Numbered from the stretch's first letter, positions 21,068-34,013 are shown. The stretch: DNA of 64,000 bases from Burkholderiaceae bacterium (GCA_018401615.1 JAGYKN010000006.1:1-64000), one strand, 5' to 3'. Numbers and translations are program-made. The notes: generated by a model not told the origin, from the sequence alone.

Positions 21068-21602
21068 TCCGAATTATCATCGATTGATGCGATCTGCCGA
21101 TCCCCCATTGCCACAGGAGCGCTTTCAGCTTCACCTCTGGCGAGCCCGCTACCCTGCAGGGGTGCAGACCGGTGGGCGACTGGCCGAGCCAGACCTCCTG
21201 CGGCTTGGGCAGGCTGGCCTGGGCCTGGAGGCCGGCATGGTCTGGGCTGCCCGGTTTCAAGACGACACCCTCGATCTCTCTGTTGAGGCCACCCTTGTTG
21301 CGGTCTGCGGCAGGTGCCTGCAACCGATGACGATCCCCCTTGGCGCAAGCAGGCGGTTTCTCTGTTTTGACACGGCAGCGGCAGCCGATGAGGCCCTGGA
21401 CCTCGAAGCGGACGCCCTCGAGACCCTCTCAAGCGAGGATGACGCCAGCCTGGTGTCGCTCTGCGAGGATGAGGCCCTCCTTGCGGTTGGCGAAACGCCC
21501 CTTCACGAGGCCTGTGGTCTGCCCCTGGATCGGCGGCCAGTCGCGGGTGCAGAGCGGATTCAGCCTTTTGCTGGGCTTGCGGACCTGCTTCAGAAGAAGT
21601 AG
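21060..21602 (+). CDS. YceD/DUF177 family protein
   Basis: [13 protein letters not shown], position directly upstream of rpmF. Confidence 0.8.
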   Translation: MAIPNYHRLMRSADPPLPQERFQLHLWRARYPAGVQTGGRLAEPDLLRLGQAGLGLEAGMVWAARFQDDTLDLSVEATLVAVCGRCLQPMTIPLGASRRFLCFDTAAAADEALDLEADALETLSSEDDASLVSLCEDEALLAVGETPLHEACGLPLDRRPVAGAERIQPFAGLADLLQKK

Positions 21603-21649
21603 CACTTTCGGGTATACTCCACGCTTTTGATGGCTCCGCGGAGAGACTC

Positions 21650-21835
21650 ATGGCTGTTCAGCAAAACAAGAAATCGCCCTCAAAGAGGGGCATGCATCGG
21701 TCGCACGACTTCCTCAGCAACCCGCCAGTGGCCATCGAGCCCACCACGGGGGAGGTCCACCGCCGCCACCACATCAGCCCGTCTGGTTACTACCGTGGCA
21801 AGAAGGTCGTCAAGTCATCGGTTGCTGAGGTTTAG
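21650..21835 (+). CDS. rpmF: 50S ribosomal protein L32
   Basis: [22 protein letters not shown]...[21 protein letters not shown]. Confidence 0.95.
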   Translation: MAVQQNKKSPSKRGMHRSHDFLSNPPVAIEPTTGEVHRRHHISPSGYYRGKKVVKSSVAEV

Positions 21836-21863
21836 ACCCCCGTCGGGTTAAACCCTCTCAGGA

Positions 21864-22892
21864 TTGTCCGCAGATTCTCCCCTGGCCCCTCGGTTGGCCA
21901 TCGACGCCATGGGAGGAGACCATGGCCTTGCGGTCACCATCCCTGCGGCCCTCGAATTTCTGCATCGCCACCCAACCGCCTCAGTGCTGCTGGTTGGTCG
22001 TGAGCCAGAGATCCAGGCAGCCCTCTCCCAGAATCCTCGCAGCAGAGACCTCCTTACCCGCATCAGCGTTCAGCACACCGATGAGGTGGTCGCCATGGAC
22101 GACCCGCCCGCCGTTGCCCTCAAGGGGAAGCGCCGCTCCTCGATGCGACTGGCAATTGAGGCGGTGGCCCAGGGCGATGCCCACGCAGCGGTGAGCGCTG
22201 GCAACACCGGCGCGCTCATGGCAATCTCTCGTCACGTGCTCAAGACACTTAGTGGCATCGACAGACCCGCCATCGCAGCATCGCTGCCAAACAGCACCGG
22301 AGGCGCCACCCTGGTCCTCGATCTAGGTGCCAATGTCGATTGTTCTGCAGAGCACCTCGTGCAATTTGCCATGATGGGATCCGCACTCGTCACCTCCCTC
22401 GGTGGACAGGCCCGCCCCTCAATTGGCCTGCTCAATGTGGGGGAGGAGATCATCAAGGGCAACGAGACTGTCAAGCAGGCTGGAGAGTTGCTGCGGGCCA
22501 CCTCAATGAATTTCATCGGCAATGTCGAGGGCAACGATATCTTCAAGGGAACTGTCGATGTCATCGTCTGCGATGGCTTTGTGGGCAATGTGGCCTTAAA
22601 GACCTCAGAGGGACTCGCCCAGATGATGGGGAGCTTTCTCAAAAAAGAGTTCACGCAGAATTGGGCCACCAGGCTGCTTGCCCTGGCCGCCCGGCCTCTC
22701 CTCAAGCGCTTTGCCCGACGTGTCGATCATCGCCGCTACAACGGTGCAGCCCTGCTGGGCCTGCGTGGGATCGTCTTTAAAAGCCATGGATCGGCCGATG
22801 CATATGCATTTCGGCATGCACTGGAGCGGGCAGCCGAGGCGGCCTCCCGAGGGTTAAACCAACGGATTTCCCAGGCCCTGCTGGCTGGTTGA
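21864..22892 (+). CDS. plsX: phosphate acyltransferase
   Basis: [23 protein letters not shown]; followed by fabH. Confidence 0.93.
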   Translation: MSADSPLAPRLAIDAMGGDHGLAVTIPAALEFLHRHPTASVLLVGREPEIQAALSQNPRSRDLLTRISVQHTDEVVAMDDPPAVALKGKRRSSMRLAIEAVAQGDAHAAVSAGNTGALMAISRHVLKTLSGIDRPAIAASLPNSTGGATLVLDLGANVDCSAEHLVQFAMMGSALVTSLGGQARPSIGLLNVGEEIIKGNETVKQAGELLRATSMNFIGNVEGNDIFKGTVDVIVCDGFVGNVALKTSEGLAQMMGSFLKKEFTQNWATRLLALAARPLLKRFARRVDHRRYNGAALLGLRGIVFKSHGSADAYAFRHALERAAEAASRGLNQRISQALLAG

Positions 22893-22902
22893 CCCAAACG
22901 AC

Positions 22903-23904
22903 ATGTCTCTGCCCATCTTGATGCCCCACTCCCAGATCATCGGCTCCGGGCAGGCCCTGCCGGGTGAGCCGGTGTCCAATGCAATGCTCTCCGAGCAGAT
23001 GGCTGCCAGAGGCATTGAGACCTCTGACGACTGGATTCGCGATCGAACCGGCATCGCGCAACGTCACATTGCTGCCGAGGGCATCTATTCGAGCGATCTC
23101 GCAGCACAGGCTGCCCAGATGGCCATGCGAGATGCATCCGTGCAGGCATCCGAGATCGATCTCATCATTGTGGCCACCTCCACCCCGGACATGATCTTTC
23201 CTGCGACCGCCTGCCTGGTGCAGCAAAAGCTCGGTGTCGAGCAGGGCATGGCCTTTGATGTTCAGGCGGTCTGCAGTGGTTTTGTCTATGCCTTGTCCAC
23301 GGCAGATCTCTTCATTCGGATGGGCAAGGCACAGACGGCGCTTGTCATTGGGGCAGACGTCTTTTCCAGGATCCTTGATTGGAACGATCGCGGCACCTGT
23401 GTCCTGTTTGGCGACGGTGCCGGTGCCATGCTGCTGCGGGCTGGATCGGAGCCCGGCATCCTGGCCCACCGGCTCCATGCCAAGGGTCAGCATGCTGGGA
23501 TCCTCCAGACGGCAGGCTCCATCGACCACGGCACTGCGGTTGGTCATCCGTTTCTCACCATGGACGGGCAGGCGGTCTTTAAGCTTGCAGTCGAAGTCTT
23601 GGAGTCCTCTGCCCGAGAGGTCCTTGCTGATGCGCAGATGACCCCTGAGGAGGTTGACTGGCTCATCCCGCATCAGGCCAATATTCGGATCCTCCAGTTC
23701 GCGGCCCGCCGACTTGGCATGCCCTTTGATCGCGTGATCGCCACGGTCGAGCAACATGCCAACACCTCGGCAGCCTCAGTGCCCCTTGCCTTCGATACCG
23801 CTCGGCGAGATGGTCGCCTCAAGAAGGGGCAGACTGTTCTCCTTCAAGGCGTGGGCGGTGGCTTCACCTGGGGTGCCGTCCTGGCGCGCCTGACCCATTC
23901 GTAA
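22903..23904 (+). CDS. fabH: beta-ketoacyl-ACP synthase III
   Basis: [45 protein letters not shown]. Confidence 0.93.
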   Translation: MSLPILMPHSQIIGSGQALPGEPVSNAMLSEQMAARGIETSDDWIRDRTGIAQRHIAAEGIYSSDLAAQAAQMAMRDASVQASEIDLIIVATSTPDMIFPATACLVQQKLGVEQGMAFDVQAVCSGFVYALSTADLFIRMGKAQTALVIGADVFSRILDWNDRGTCVLFGDGAGAMLLRAGSEPGILAHRLHAKGQHAGILQTAGSIDHGTAVGHPFLTMDGQAVFKLAVEVLESSAREVLADAQMTPEEVDWLIPHQANIRILQFAARRLGMPFDRVIATVEQHANTSAASVPLAFDTARRDGRLKKGQTVLLQGVGGGFTWGAVLARLTHS

Positions 23905-23927
23905 CCAACACCAAGAGGGCTCTGTCG

Positions 23928-24866
23928 ATGTCGGGTTCCATCGCATTTCTTTTCCCTGGTCAGGGCTCACAGACTGTGGGCATGCTCGAGGGCTTCACCT
24001 CCAACACAACTGTAGAGGCCGTGATGGGCCGCGCCTCTGTCGCCCTTGGCATGGACCTCGCCGAACTCATTGCCAAGGGTCCAGCCGAGACGCTCGGCCT
24101 GACCATTCACACCCAGCCGGTCATGCTGGCCTGCGGGGTGGCATTCTTTGAGGCCTATCGCGCCGCTGGTGGCCGCATGCCCGCCCTCGCTGCCGGCCAT
24201 AGCCTTGGCGAATATGCGGCCCTGACCGCCTCGGGTGTCTTTACCCTCGAGGATGCGGTTCGGGTGGTTCGCTATCGGGCCGAGCAGATGCAGGCTGCGG
24301 TGCCAATTGGCACGGGCTCGATGGCTGCGATTCTCGGTCTTCCCGCCGATCTCATCGATGCAACATGCAGGTCGATCACCAGGCCTGGTGCCGTTGTGGA
24401 GGCGGTCAATTTCAATGCGCCAGACCAGACAGTGATTGCAGGGCATCGCACGGCGGTTGAGTCTGCCTGCGCCCAATTTAAGGCAGCAGGTGCAAAGCGG
24501 GCACTCGTGCTTGCGGTCTCAGCCCCATTTCACTCGAGCCTGCTCGAGCCAGCTGCGAAGGCACTCGGCCTGCGGCTCGCAGAGATCAGCCTGCAGTCGC
24601 CCCAGTTTGAAGTGATCCACAATGTCGATGTATCTGCCCACCTCGGGCCCGAGGAGATTCGGCATGCCCTCTCAATGCAGGCCATGCGACCCGTTCGCTG
24701 GGTGCAGACCATTGAGGCAATGGTGGCTCGGGGGGTGAGCATCATGGTGGAGTGCGGCCCTGGCAAGGCCCTCTCGGGGATGGTTCGCCGAATTGCGCCG
24801 ACTGTTGCTGTCTTTAACATTTCCGATCAGGCCAGCCTCGAGGCCACCCTGGAGGCAACGCGATGA
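23928..24866 (+). CDS. fabD: malonyl-CoA:ACP transacylase
   Basis: FLFPGQGSQTVGM, LAAGHSLGEYAAL. Confidence 0.95.
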   Translation: MSGSIAFLFPGQGSQTVGMLEGFTSNTTVEAVMGRASVALGMDLAELIAKGPAETLGLTIHTQPVMLACGVAFFEAYRAAGGRMPALAAGHSLGEYAALTASGVFTLEDAVRVVRYRAEQMQAAVPIGTGSMAAILGLPADLIDATCRSITRPGAVVEAVNFNAPDQTVIAGHRTAVESACAQFKAAGAKRALVLAVSAPFHSSLLEPAAKALGLRLAEISLQSPQFEVIHNVDVSAHLGPEEIRHALSMQAMRPVRWVQTIEAMVARGVSIMVECGPGKALSGMVRRIAPTVAVFNISDQASLEATLEATR

Positions 24867-25597
24867 ATCGAATAGCAGTGGTCACGGGCGCGAGTCGCGG
24901 CATTGGCAAGGCCATTGCAGAGGGCCTTGCGCTGGCGGGACACCGTGTCATTGGAACCGCCACCACCGATGAAGGCGCGCGGGCCATTTCAAGCTGGGCG
25001 GCTGATCTCTCTCTTCCCATCGATGGGCTGCGGCTTGAGGTGAGGGAGCCTGGTGACATCGACCGCCTCATTGGGCAGGTGTTGGCCGAACATGGCCGCA
25101 TCGATATTCTCGTCAACAATGCGGGCATCACCAGAGACAACCTTGCCATGCGCATGAAGGATGAGGAATGGGATGCTGTGATCGACACAAACCTCAGCAG
25201 CGTCTTTCGCCTCTGCAGGGCAGTGCTGCGGCCCATGATGAAGGCACGCTGGGGGCGCATCATCAACATCACCTCTGTTGTGGGGGAGATTGGCAATGCC
25301 GGCCAGGCCAATTACGCAGCAGCAAAGGCTGGCGTGGCGGGCATGACACGCGCCTTGGCCCGCGAGGTGGGCAGCCGTGGCATCACTGTGAATGCGGTTG
25401 CGCCTGGCTTTATCGAGACCGACATGACCCGCGGGCTCACACAAGAGCAGGTCGCAGGCCTGACCGCTCAGATCCCGCTTCAACGTCTTGGATCCGTAAC
25501 AGATATTTCATCTTCTGTCGTCTTCTTGGCCTCTGATGGGGCCGGTTACATCACCGGAGAGACCCTCAGCGTGAACGGCGGAATGGCGATGTCCTGA
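24863..25597 (+). CDS. fabG: 3-oxoacyl-ACP reductase
   Basis: VTGASRGIGKAIAEGL, VNNAGITRDNL, NYAAAKAG. Confidence 0.95.
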   Translation: MNRIAVVTGASRGIGKAIAEGLALAGHRVIGTATTDEGARAISSWAADLSLPIDGLRLEVREPGDIDRLIGQVLAEHGRIDILVNNAGITRDNLAMRMKDEEWDAVIDTNLSSVFRLCRAVLRPMMKARWGRIINITSVVGEIGNAGQANYAAAKAGVAGMTRALAREVGSRGITVNAVAPGFIETDMTRGLTQEQVAGLTAQIPLQRLGSVTDISSSVVFLASDGAGYITGETLSVNGGMAMS

Positions 25598-25645
25598 TAC
25601 AATCTGCTCGTCGTAAAACCCTTGGTTCACCACAGGAAAAAGATC

Positions 25646-25885
25646 ATGGAAGACATCGAGAAGCGCGTCAAAGCAATCGTCTCGGAGCAACTTGGCGTAA
25701 AGCTCGAGGACATCAAGATTGAGTCGAAGTTTGTAGACGACCTTGGAGCCGATTCTCTCGACACCGTGGAGTTGGTCATGGCCCTCGAAGATGCATTCGA
25801 GTGCGAGATTCCCGATGAAGAGGCTGAGAAAATCACCACGGTCCAGCAGGCGATCGACTACATCAACACCAACCTTAAGAAGTAG
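25646..25885 (+). CDS. acpP: acyl carrier protein
   Basis: [19 protein letters not shown]...[18 protein letters not shown]. Confidence 0.97.
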   Translation: MEDIEKRVKAIVSEQLGVKLEDIKIESKFVDDLGADSLDTVELVMALEDAFECEIPDEEAEKITTVQQAIDYINTNLKK

Positions 25886-25900
25886 GCGGCCCTCTTAGCC

Positions 25901-27148
25901 GTGACGTCTGCACATCCGCACCGGCGCCGTGTCGTTGTGACCGGCCTTGGGTGCGTCTCTCCGGTTGGAAACACAGCCGAGTCCTCTTGGCAGGCGCTCA
26001 CGGCAGGTCGCTCAGGCATTGCCAATATCACCCGCTTTGATGCCTCGGGCCTGTCGGTTCACTTTGCCGGCGAGGTCAAGGGCTTTAACATCGAAGAGTA
26101 TGTCGCGGCAAAAGAGGCCCGGCACATGGATGTCTTCATCCACTATGGCATCGCGGCCGGCCTGCAGGCACTAGACGACTGCGGCCTGGAGATCAACGAG
26201 ACCAATGCCGAACGGATCGGGGTCATGGTGGGGTCAGGCATCGGTGGGCTGCCCATGATTGAAGACACCCACGCCGATTACACCAATCGTGGGGCCCGTC
26301 GAATCTCCCCGTTCTTTGTGCCTGGCTCGATCATCAACATGATCTCGGGCCACATCAGCATCCTTCGAGGCCTCAAGGGCCCCAACCTAGCGGCTGTCAC
26401 AGCCTGCACCACCGGCCTGCACAGCCTTGGCCTTGCTGCGCGCCTCATCCAGTACGGCGATGCCGATGTCATGGTGGCGGGGGGGGCGGAGTCCACCATC
26501 TCGCCACTGGGTGTTGGCGGCTTTGCAGCCGCGCGCGCACTCTCCACCCGCAATGACGATCCCGGCGCGGCCTCGCGCCCCTGGGACCTCGACCGCGATG
26601 GCTTCGTCCTCGGTGAGGGGGCTGGGGTCTTGGTCCTAGAGGAGTACGAGCATGCCAGGGCTCGCGGGGCCGCCATCTACGCGGAACTCTCTGGCGTTGG
26701 CTTCTCAGGCGATGCCTTTCACATGACTGCACCCAATATGGACGGCCCAAGGCGCTGCATGCTGGCGGCGCTCCGAGATGCCCGCGTGGGGCCAGAGGCC
26801 GTCAGCTACATCAATGCGCATGGCACCTCCACGCCCCTGGGCGACAAGAACGAGACGGAGGCCATCAAGGCTGCCTTCGGAGACCACGCCAAAAAGCTGG
26901 TGGTCAATTCGACCAAGTCCATGACGGGCCACCTCTTGGGTGGGGCAGGCGGGGTGGAGTCTGTATTTACGGTGCTGGCGCTGCATCATCAGGTCAGCCC
27001 ACCCACCATTAATATTTTCAATCAGGATCCACAGTGCGATCTAGATTACTGCGCCAATCAAGCTCGGGACCTGCCCATTGAGGTGGCTGTGAAGAATAAC
27101 TTTGGCTTTGGTGGTACCAACGGCACCCTGGTTTTTTCCAGGATCTGA
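25901..27148 (+). CDS. fabF: beta-ketoacyl-ACP synthase II
   Basis: [37 protein letters not shown]. Confidence 0.95.
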   Translation: MTSAHPHRRRVVVTGLGCVSPVGNTAESSWQALTAGRSGIANITRFDASGLSVHFAGEVKGFNIEEYVAAKEARHMDVFIHYGIAAGLQALDDCGLEINETNAERIGVMVGSGIGGLPMIEDTHADYTNRGARRISPFFVPGSIINMISGHISILRGLKGPNLAAVTACTTGLHSLGLAARLIQYGDADVMVAGGAESTISPLGVGGFAAARALSTRNDDPGAASRPWDLDRDGFVLGEGAGVLVLEEYEHARARGAAIYAELSGVGFSGDAFHMTAPNMDGPRRCMLAALRDARVGPEAVSYINAHGTSTPLGDKNETEAIKAAFGDHAKKLVVNSTKSMTGHLLGGAGGVESVFTVLALHHQVSPPTINIFNQDPQCDLDYCANQARDLPIEVAVKNNFGFGGTNGTLVFSRI

Positions 27149-27150
27149 GC

Positions 27151-27759
27151 ATGCCTGAGCGTGAGTCCGACCAGGTCCTGGTCGAGCGGGTTCAAGCCGG
27201 CGACAAGAAGGCCTTTGACCTTCTCGTCTCCAAGTACCACCAGAGGGTCATTCGCCTCATTTCCAGGCTGGTGAGGAACCCCGCTGAGGTCGAGGACATC
27301 GCCCAGGAGGCCTTTATCAAGGCCTATCGCTCGATTGGGCAATTCCGGGGCGACAGTGCCTTCTACACCTGGCTCTATAGAATTGCGGTGAATTCGGCCA
27401 AAAATGCGCTTATGGCATCGAACCGTCGGCCAATTCCGATGTCTGACCTCATGAAGTCTGACGAAAACGAGGAGGGAGAGGCCTGGCCAGTTGAGTCAGC
27501 CATTGATTTCCAGACCCCTGAGGCCCTGCTGGCCTCTCGACAAGTTGCACAGACGGTCGACGCTGCCATCGAGTCTCTGGCGGAGGACCTTCGCACGGCC
27601 ATCATGCTTCGGGAGATCGAGGGACTAACCTATGAGGAAATTGCAGAGGCCATGAATTGCCCGATCGGGACCGTCCGCTCGCGCATCTTTCGCGCGCGCG
27701 AGACCATTGCCAAGCAGCTGCGCCCGCTCTTAGACACCCCTGAAAACAAACGTTGGTAG
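27151..27759 (+). CDS. rpoE: RNA polymerase sigma-E type factor
   Basis: DQVLVERVQAGDKKAFDLLVSKYHQRVIRLISR, EDIAQEAFIKAYR, IMLREIEGLTYEEIAEAMNCPIGTVRSRIFRAR. Confidence 0.93.
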   Translation: MPERESDQVLVERVQAGDKKAFDLLVSKYHQRVIRLISRLVRNPAEVEDIAQEAFIKAYRSIGQFRGDSAFYTWLYRIAVNSAKNALMASNRRPIPMSDLMKSDENEEGEAWPVESAIDFQTPEALLASRQVAQTVDAAIESLAEDLRTAIMLREIEGLTYEEIAEAMNCPIGTVRSRIFRARETIAKQLRPLLDTPENKRW

Positions 27760-28229
27760 GAGTCAACATGCCGTCAACTGATCCAGCAGAGCGAAGTGAC
27801 ATCTCAGCCTTTTTAGACGGCGAACTACAGGCCATTGAGGCCAGACGGGTCATCAATGCCATGGTCTCCGATCAGGCTCGGCAGGCTGATTTTCGAACCT
27901 ATTGCCTCATCGGCGACGCACTCCGGGGTCAGGCCACTGGGCCGGTGTCTGCCGACTTCGTCTCAAGGGTCTCGGCCCGACTGGCAGAGGAGCCAACCGT
28001 CTTGGCTCCCAGCGCGGGCCGCAAGCTGACAGCTGGCTGGATCACCGCCATGGCCGCCTCGGTTGTTGCGGTGGGTCTGGTTGTCGCGGTGGCCTGGCAG
28101 GGCACTGAGGAGGCCACAGTTACAGTGCTTCGGGCGTCTCTGGAAGATGCGCACACCAAGGCACTGCTTGAATCGCATGGCTCCATGATCGTGCGCCTGC
28201 GGATGACCCAGGAGGAGGATCGCCCTTGA
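27753..28229 (+). CDS. anti-sigma-E factor (RseA/MucA-like)
   Basis: SAFLDGELQAIEARRVINAM...YCLIGDALRG, one TM; overlaps rpoE. Confidence 0.8.
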   Translation: MVGVNMPSTDPAERSDISAFLDGELQAIEARRVINAMVSDQARQADFRTYCLIGDALRGQATGPVSADFVSRVSARLAEEPTVLAPSAGRKLTAGWITAMAASVVAVGLVVAVAWQGTEEATVTVLRASLEDAHTKALLESHGSMIVRLRMTQEEDRP

Positions 28230-29179
28230 GGAGACTGGCTGGCCGCCTGGCCCTTGTCTTGGTCTGCAGCCTGCTCACGCCCGGCATGCTGTTGGCGCGA
28301 TCGGCCGAGCATCCCGTCGAGCAACTTGATCGGGTGCATCGGGCTGCGAGTTCTTTGAATTTCTCGGGCACCTATGTGCACAGCCATGGTGAAGGGCTCT
28401 TTACGGCCAAGATTTATCAGCAGGTCGATCGCGCTCGGTCAAAGGTCAGGGTGGTCTCTGTTGATGGTGAACCCCGCGAGGTCATTCGCTCCTCCGACGC
28501 GATTAAAACCTTCATTCCCGAGAAAAAGACCGTCCGCGTGACCCGAATGGCCCCTCGGCTGGTCGATTTCCCAGGCATTCTCCAAGGCAACGCCAGCGAT
28601 GTCCTCCTGCACTACAGGCTAAAGGTCACGCCAGGCAAGCGAGTTGCTGGTCTTCTGACCGACCTCATCGAGCTCGAGCCCGTCGATGGCCATCGCTATG
28701 CATGGCGATGCTGGGCTGACCGCAGGTCTGGTCTGTTGTTAAAGTCCCAGCAGATCGCCTCAGATGGGCGTGTCCTTGCAGAAATTGCCTTTACCGAACT
28801 GCGGCTGGGCAAGAAGGCACTCGTAAAGTCTCGCTATGAGGATCAGCCTGGCTGGCTTGAGCAGCTCGATGACCTCTCCCCCCTGGCCGACACCGAGATC
28901 TCTGGCCTGCCGGGCTTTGGGGGGTTTCGCCCAATCTCCGGCCTTCGCTCCGCAGACGGGCGGCGCCGACAGATCTATTATTCCGACGGCCTGGCACGGG
29001 TCTCTGTCTTCATTGAGCCCGGTGGTCTCCAGGCCCCCCATGGGCGGGCCGAGTCGCCTGGGGGCACGAGCATCGCCGCCTTGCGCAGCGAGAAATGGCT
29101 CATCACCGCCATTGGTGAGGTGCCCCTGTCGACTGCGGTGGCGTTGGCTGAAAAAGTCCTGCGGGATCCATTACCCTAG
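28226..29179 (+). CDS. RseB/MucB-like regulator
   Basis: LNFSGTYVHSHG...ELIELEPVDGHRYAWRCWAD; in rpoE-rseA-rseB-degP order. Confidence 0.85.
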   Translation: MRRLAGRLALVLVCSLLTPGMLLARSAEHPVEQLDRVHRAASSLNFSGTYVHSHGEGLFTAKIYQQVDRARSKVRVVSVDGEPREVIRSSDAIKTFIPEKKTVRVTRMAPRLVDFPGILQGNASDVLLHYRLKVTPGKRVAGLLTDLIELEPVDGHRYAWRCWADRRSGLLLKSQQIASDGRVLAEIAFTELRLGKKALVKSRYEDQPGWLEQLDDLSPLADTEISGLPGFGGFRPISGLRSADGRRRQIYYSDGLARVSVFIEPGGLQAPHGRAESPGGTSIAALRSEKWLITAIGEVPLSTAVALAEKVLRDPLP

Positions 29180-29209
29180 GGGGCTATTCGAACCGAAAGA
29201 GGACCGACC

Positions 29210-30658
29210 ATGCATTCCTTCATGCCCCTGAGACTGCGCGCTCGTCTGTTTTTCGCGCTCGCAACAACGTTCCTCCTGGCTTCGCTCACCGCCACGGCAG
29301 AGGCCCGGCTGCCAGACTTCACTGAGTTGGTCGAGAAGGCTGGCCCAGCGGTGGTGAACATCCGAACCGTTGAGAAGGCCAAGCCCGGCCCGGCCCGAGG
29401 TCAGCAGGGTCCGCAACTCGATGAAAACGACCCCTTTTATGAGTTCTTTCGTCGCTTTGCCCCGCCGGGTCAACCCGGGTTTGGTGGCCCGCCACAGCCT
29501 GGGGGCGGCGAGCAGCAGCGCCCCCGGGGGGTCGGCTCTGGCTTTGTGGTCTCAGCCGATGGTTTCTTGCTCTCGAATCATCATGTTATAGACGGGGCCG
29601 ATGAGATCATCGTGACCCTCACAGACAAGCGCGAATTCAAGGCCAAGTTGGTCGGCTCAGATCGTCGCACCGACATCGCGCTGCTCAAGATCGACGCCAC
29701 AGCCTTGCCCACCCTCAAGTTTGGCCAGCCCGACAAACTCAAGGTAGGCGAGTGGGTCGTGGCAATTGGCTCGCCCTTCGGCCTGGAAAACACCGTTACC
29801 GCGGGCATTGTCAGCGCCAAGGGTCGGGACACGGGCGACTACCTGCCCTTTATCCAGACCGACGTGGCGGTCAACCCTGGCAACTCGGGTGGCCCCCTTC
29901 TGAACATGAACGGCGAAGTCATTGGCATCAACTCCCAGATCTACAGTCGCACGGGTGGGTTCATGGGCATCTCGTTTGCCATTCCCATCGACGAGGCCCA
30001 GCGTGTTGCGGATCAACTCAAGGCGACCGGGCGAGTGGTCCGAGGTCGAATCGGGGTTGCCATCGATGAGGTGTCACGAGATGTTGCCGAGGCACTTGGC
30101 CTCAAGGCCGCAGAGGGAGCATTGGTGCGAAGCGTCGAAGCTGGCGGGCCTGCAGCCCAGGCTGGGGTCGAGCCGGGGGACATCATCACGATATTCGCGG
30201 GCCGCAAGGTTGGGAAGTTTTCCGATCTGCCCCGGCTGGTGGGCAACACCAAGCCCGGCACCCAGACCACCCTCGAGTTGTGGCGGCGTGGGCAGACCAA
30301 GACCCTCAATGTGAGCGTGGCAGAGCTTGCGGCGGAGAGGCCCGTGGCGGCTGCCCCCGGCCCGGCCAAGCCCCCTGAGGAGCGTGCCGTGAACTGGCTC
30401 GGCCTCTCGGTGTCCGGCCAAGATGGTGAGAAGGGCAAAAAAGGCAAGGGCAGCGTTGGCGTGACGGTCGCTGCGGCCAAGGGGCCTGCTGAGCGGGCCG
30501 GTCTTCGCCAGGGTGACATAATCCTCTCGGTGAACAACACCCAGATTGCTTCAGTGCAACAATTTGCTCAGTTGGTGGAGCGACTCGACCGCAAGAAGGT
30601 TGTGGCGTTCTTGGTTCGGCGTGACGAGGGTGTCTTATTCGTCCCCGTCCGGCCCTAG
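29210..30658 (+). CDS. degP: Do/MucD family periplasmic serine protease
   Basis: [35 protein letters not shown], two PDZ domains. Confidence 0.93.
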   Translation: MHSFMPLRLRARLFFALATTFLLASLTATAEARLPDFTELVEKAGPAVVNIRTVEKAKPGPARGQQGPQLDENDPFYEFFRRFAPPGQPGFGGPPQPGGGEQQRPRGVGSGFVVSADGFLLSNHHVIDGADEIIVTLTDKREFKAKLVGSDRRTDIALLKIDATALPTLKFGQPDKLKVGEWVVAIGSPFGLENTVTAGIVSAKGRDTGDYLPFIQTDVAVNPGNSGGPLLNMNGEVIGINSQIYSRTGGFMGISFAIPIDEAQRVADQLKATGRVVRGRIGVAIDEVSRDVAEALGLKAAEGALVRSVEAGGPAAQAGVEPGDIITIFAGRKVGKFSDLPRLVGNTKPGTQTTLELWRRGQTKTLNVSVAELAAERPVAAAPGPAKPPEERAVNWLGLSVSGQDGEKGKKGKGSVGVTVAAAKGPAERAGLRQGDIILSVNNTQIASVQQFAQLVERLDRKKVVAFLVRRDEGVLFVPVRP

Positions 30659-30659
30659 C

Positions 30660-32450
30660 GTGCAAAAGATCCGCAATTTCTCCATCATTGCCCACATCGA
30701 TCACGGCAAAAGCACGCTGGCCGACAGAATCATTCAGCTCTGCGGTGGGCTGTCTGATCGGGAAATGGAGTCCCAGGTCCTAGACTCCATGGACCTTGAG
30801 CGGGAGCGTGGCATCACCATCAAGGCCCAGACCGCAGCCCTCCAATACACAGCGCTCGATGGGGAGCGCTATTTTTTTAACCTCATCGACACGCCGGGGC
30901 ATGTCGACTTTTCATACGAGGTCAGCCGCTCGCTCTCAGCCTGTGAGGGGGCCTTGTTGGTGGTCGATGCATCCCAGGGGGTCGAGGCGCAGACCGTGGC
31001 CAACTGCTACACCGCCCTGGAGCTGGGAGTAGAGGTGGTGCCGGTGCTCAACAAGATTGACCTCCCAGCTGCCAACCCTGAGCAGGCCATCCTGGAGATC
31101 GAAGATGTCATTGGGCTTTCAGCCCAGGACGCCATTCGCTGCAGTGCCAAGACGGGTGAGGGCGTGCGGGACATTCTCGAGATGATTGTGGCCAAGATTC
31201 CACCCCCCAAGGGTGATGCCACCGCACCACTGCAGGCCTTGATCATCGATTCATGGTTCGACAATTATGTGGGCGTGGTCATGCTGGTGAGGGTCATGAA
31301 CGGGCAGCTTGCCGTGCGAGACAAGATCCTGCTCATGGCCACTGGCTCCTCACATGCTGTGGAGCAACTGGGTGTCTTTACCCCCAAGTCGTTGAGCCGC
31401 GAGACCCTCTCGGCAGGTCAGGTGGGCTTTGTCATCACCGGCATCAAAGAACTCAAGGCTGCAAAGGTCGGCGACACCCTTACCCTTGCTCAGAGGCCGT
31501 CGCCATCGGCCTTGCCGGGCTTTAAGGAGGTCAAGCCGCAGGTCTTTGCCGGCCTCTATCCAGTGGAGTCAAGCGAGTACGACATCATGCGTGATGCCTT
31601 GCAGAAGCTGCAACTCAATGATGCTGCCCTGCAGTTCGAGCCCGAGGTCTCTCAGGCCCTGGGGTTTGGCTTTAGGTGTGGTTTCCTGGGCCTCCTTCAC
31701 ATGGACATCGTCCAGGAGCGGCTCGAGCGCGAGTACAACATCGACCTCATCACCACGGCCCCAACGGTCGTCTATCAGGTCCTCATGAAAGACGGCTCGG
31801 TCATCGATGTCGACAACCCCGCCAAGATGCCCGACGCAACCAAGATCGAAGAGATCCGCGAGCCAATCGTAAATGTGATGCTCTTCATGCCACAGGACTA
31901 TGTCGGCGTGGTGATGACCCTGGCCAACTCAAAGCGCGGCACCCAGACCAACATGACCTACCACGGCCGGCAGGTGAACCTCAGCTACGAGATCCCCATG
32001 AACGAGATCGTCTTGGACTTCTTCGACAAGCTAAAGTCCGTCTCGCGGGGCTATGCATCCATGGACTACAACTTCAAAGAATATCGGGCCTCAGATGTGG
32101 TCAAGATGGACACCCTCATCAACGGGGATCGTGTTGACACCCTCTCGGTGATTGTCCACCGGGCCAATGCCCAGAGCCGGGGCCGTGAGCTGGCTGCCAA
32201 GCTTCGTGAATTGATTCCTCGGCAGATGTTTGACGTGGCCATTCAGGCGGCCATCGGTGTGAATATCCTGGCCCGCGAGAACATCAAGGCCCTGCGAAAG
32301 AATGTGCTGGCCAAGTGCTACGGCGGAGACATCAGCAGGAAGCGAAAGCTCCTTGAAAAGCAAAAGGCGGGTAAGAAGCGAATGAAGCAGGTTGGGTCGG
32401 TTGAAATCCCCCAGGAGGCCTTCCTAGCAATATTGAGAGTGGATTCATGA
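30660..32450 (+). CDS. lepA: elongation factor 4
   Basis: GTG start; [23 protein letters not shown]; LepA C-terminal region. Confidence 0.95.
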   Translation: MQKIRNFSIIAHIDHGKSTLADRIIQLCGGLSDREMESQVLDSMDLERERGITIKAQTAALQYTALDGERYFFNLIDTPGHVDFSYEVSRSLSACEGALLVVDASQGVEAQTVANCYTALELGVEVVPVLNKIDLPAANPEQAILEIEDVIGLSAQDAIRCSAKTGEGVRDILEMIVAKIPPPKGDATAPLQALIIDSWFDNYVGVVMLVRVMNGQLAVRDKILLMATGSSHAVEQLGVFTPKSLSRETLSAGQVGFVITGIKELKAAKVGDTLTLAQRPSPSALPGFKEVKPQVFAGLYPVESSEYDIMRDALQKLQLNDAALQFEPEVSQALGFGFRCGFLGLLHMDIVQERLEREYNIDLITTAPTVVYQVLMKDGSVIDVDNPAKMPDATKIEEIREPIVNVMLFMPQDYVGVVMTLANSKRGTQTNMTYHGRQVNLSYEIPMNEIVLDFFDKLKSVSRGYASMDYNFKEYRASDVVKMDTLINGDRVDTLSVIVHRANAQSRGRELAAKLRELIPRQMFDVAIQAAIGVNILARENIKALRKNVLAKCYGGDISRKRKLLEKQKAGKKRMKQVGSVEIPQEAFLAILRVDS

Positions 32451-33247
32451 ATTTCGCACTCATTTTGCTGCTGCTCTGCCTGGCCACGGGATCCCTCTGG
32501 GTTGCTGACCGCCTGGTCTGGCGCAAGGCTCGTCCTGAGGGGGCCCATCGGCCAGCCTGGCTTGAGTACACCGCGGGCTTTTTCCCCGTGCTGTTCTTTG
32601 TCTTTGTCATTCGCTCCTTCTTGTTTGAGCCCTTTAACATTCCCTCGGGCTCCATGATTCCCACCCTGCGAATCGGGGACCTCATCCTTGTTCAGAAATA
32701 CACCTATGGGGTGCGTCTCCCCGTTGTCCACACCAAGCTCATCGAGACAGGCTCGCCCGACCGTGGTGATGTCGCTGTCTTTCGCTATCCAAAAGATGAA
32801 TCGGTCGATTACATCAAGCGAATCGTGGGCCTGCCCGGCGACATTGTGGTGGTTGAGGCCAAGCAGATCACCATCAATGGTGAGCAGGTGCAGCGGGTGG
32901 ATGAGGGCGTTTTCGCGGACCCGGGATCAATCAGGACCTCACGGCGTTTTACCGAGCAGATTGGAGAGCGGCGGTACGAGACGCTCAACGACATCGACTC
33001 ACCTGAGTTCTTTCAGATGGAGTCGTTTCCCAATCGGGAGTCCTGCGAACGCACGCCTGCAGGCATTCGCTGCAAGGTGCCAGATGGCCATTATTTTGCA
33101 ATGGGCGATAACCGAGACAATTCCGCCGACAGCCGCATCTGGGGCTTTATCCCAGAGCGCAATCTGGTCGGCAAGGCCGTGGTGGTCTGGTTCAATGGGT
33201 CAGAGGTGTTTTCTGGGCAGTTCTCGCGTCTTGGCGGCATCAGATGA
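32447..33247 (+). CDS. lepB: signal peptidase I
   Basis: [51 protein letters not shown]. Confidence 0.95.
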   Translation: MNFALILLLLCLATGSLWVADRLVWRKARPEGAHRPAWLEYTAGFFPVLFFVFVIRSFLFEPFNIPSGSMIPTLRIGDLILVQKYTYGVRLPVVHTKLIETGSPDRGDVAVFRYPKDESVDYIKRIVGLPGDIVVVEAKQITINGEQVQRVDEGVFADPGSIRTSRRFTEQIGERRYETLNDIDSPEFFQMESFPNRESCERTPAGIRCKVPDGHYFAMGDNRDNSADSRIWGFIPERNLVGKAVVVWFNGSEVFSGQFSRLGGIR

Positions 33248-34008
33248 ACAGCCCCACCGAGCTTGAGCGTCGGCTGGGCTACGAGTTCAGGGATCAGGCC
33301 CTCCTGCGATTGGCCTTTACCCACCGCAGCCACAGCCTTCCGCACAACGAGAGACTCGAGTTCCTTGGCGACAGCGTCCTCAACCTGGCCGTGTCTGGTT
33401 TGCTCTATCGCGAGCTTGAAGGATATGCAGAAGGAGACCTCAGTCGGGTCCGCTCGAGCCTCGTTCGGCAGGGGGCACTCCACGACATTGCCCAGTCCAT
33501 TGCGCTTCACGAGAACCTCCTGCTCGGTGAGGGGGAGTTAAGAAGCGGTGGCCTGCGCCGGCCCTCCATCCTGGCCGATGCCTTGGAGGCCCTCATTGGT
33601 GCGATCTACCTCGACGGCGGTTATCTCGAGGCCCAGAAGGTGGTCGAGTCGCTCTACCTGCCAATCCTGAGGCAGGTCGATGCTGCCACGCTTGGAAAGG
33701 ATGCCAAGACCCTCTTGCAGGAGTTTCTCCAGGGCCATGCCCTGCCGTTGCCGCTCTATCAGGTGGTGGCCACATTAGGGGCTGCCCATAACCAGGTCTT
33801 TGAGGTTGAGTGCGCGGTGGCAAAGCTCTCGATTGCCGCATTGGGCAGCGGTGCGAGCCGCCGCGCTGCCGAACATGACGGCACAGCGCTCAAGGCCGCA
33901 CAGGCTGCCATGACTGCGGTGCCAGCCAAGCGGCGTCGCTCCAAGAAATCCCCGGCCGAGGCGCCACAGGCCCAACTCGAATTTAGCTCGGCCAACAAGA
34001 AGAGCTGA
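33244..34008 (+). CDS. rnc: ribonuclease III
   Basis: [44 protein letters not shown]. Confidence 0.95.
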   Translation: MNSPTELERRLGYEFRDQALLRLAFTHRSHSLPHNERLEFLGDSVLNLAVSGLLYRELEGYAEGDLSRVRSSLVRQGALHDIAQSIALHENLLLGEGELRSGGLRRPSILADALEALIGAIYLDGGYLEAQKVVESLYLPILRQVDAATLGKDAKTLLQEFLQGHALPLPLYQVVATLGAAHNQVFEVECAVAKLSIAALGSGASRRAAEHDGTALKAAQAAMTAVPAKRRRSKKSPAEAPQAQLEFSSANKKS

Positions 34009-34013
34009 TCACA

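Noticed and set aside
22777-23757. 326 aa minus-strand ORF opposite fabH
   Set aside because: Shadow ORF of fabH; no recognisable motifs.
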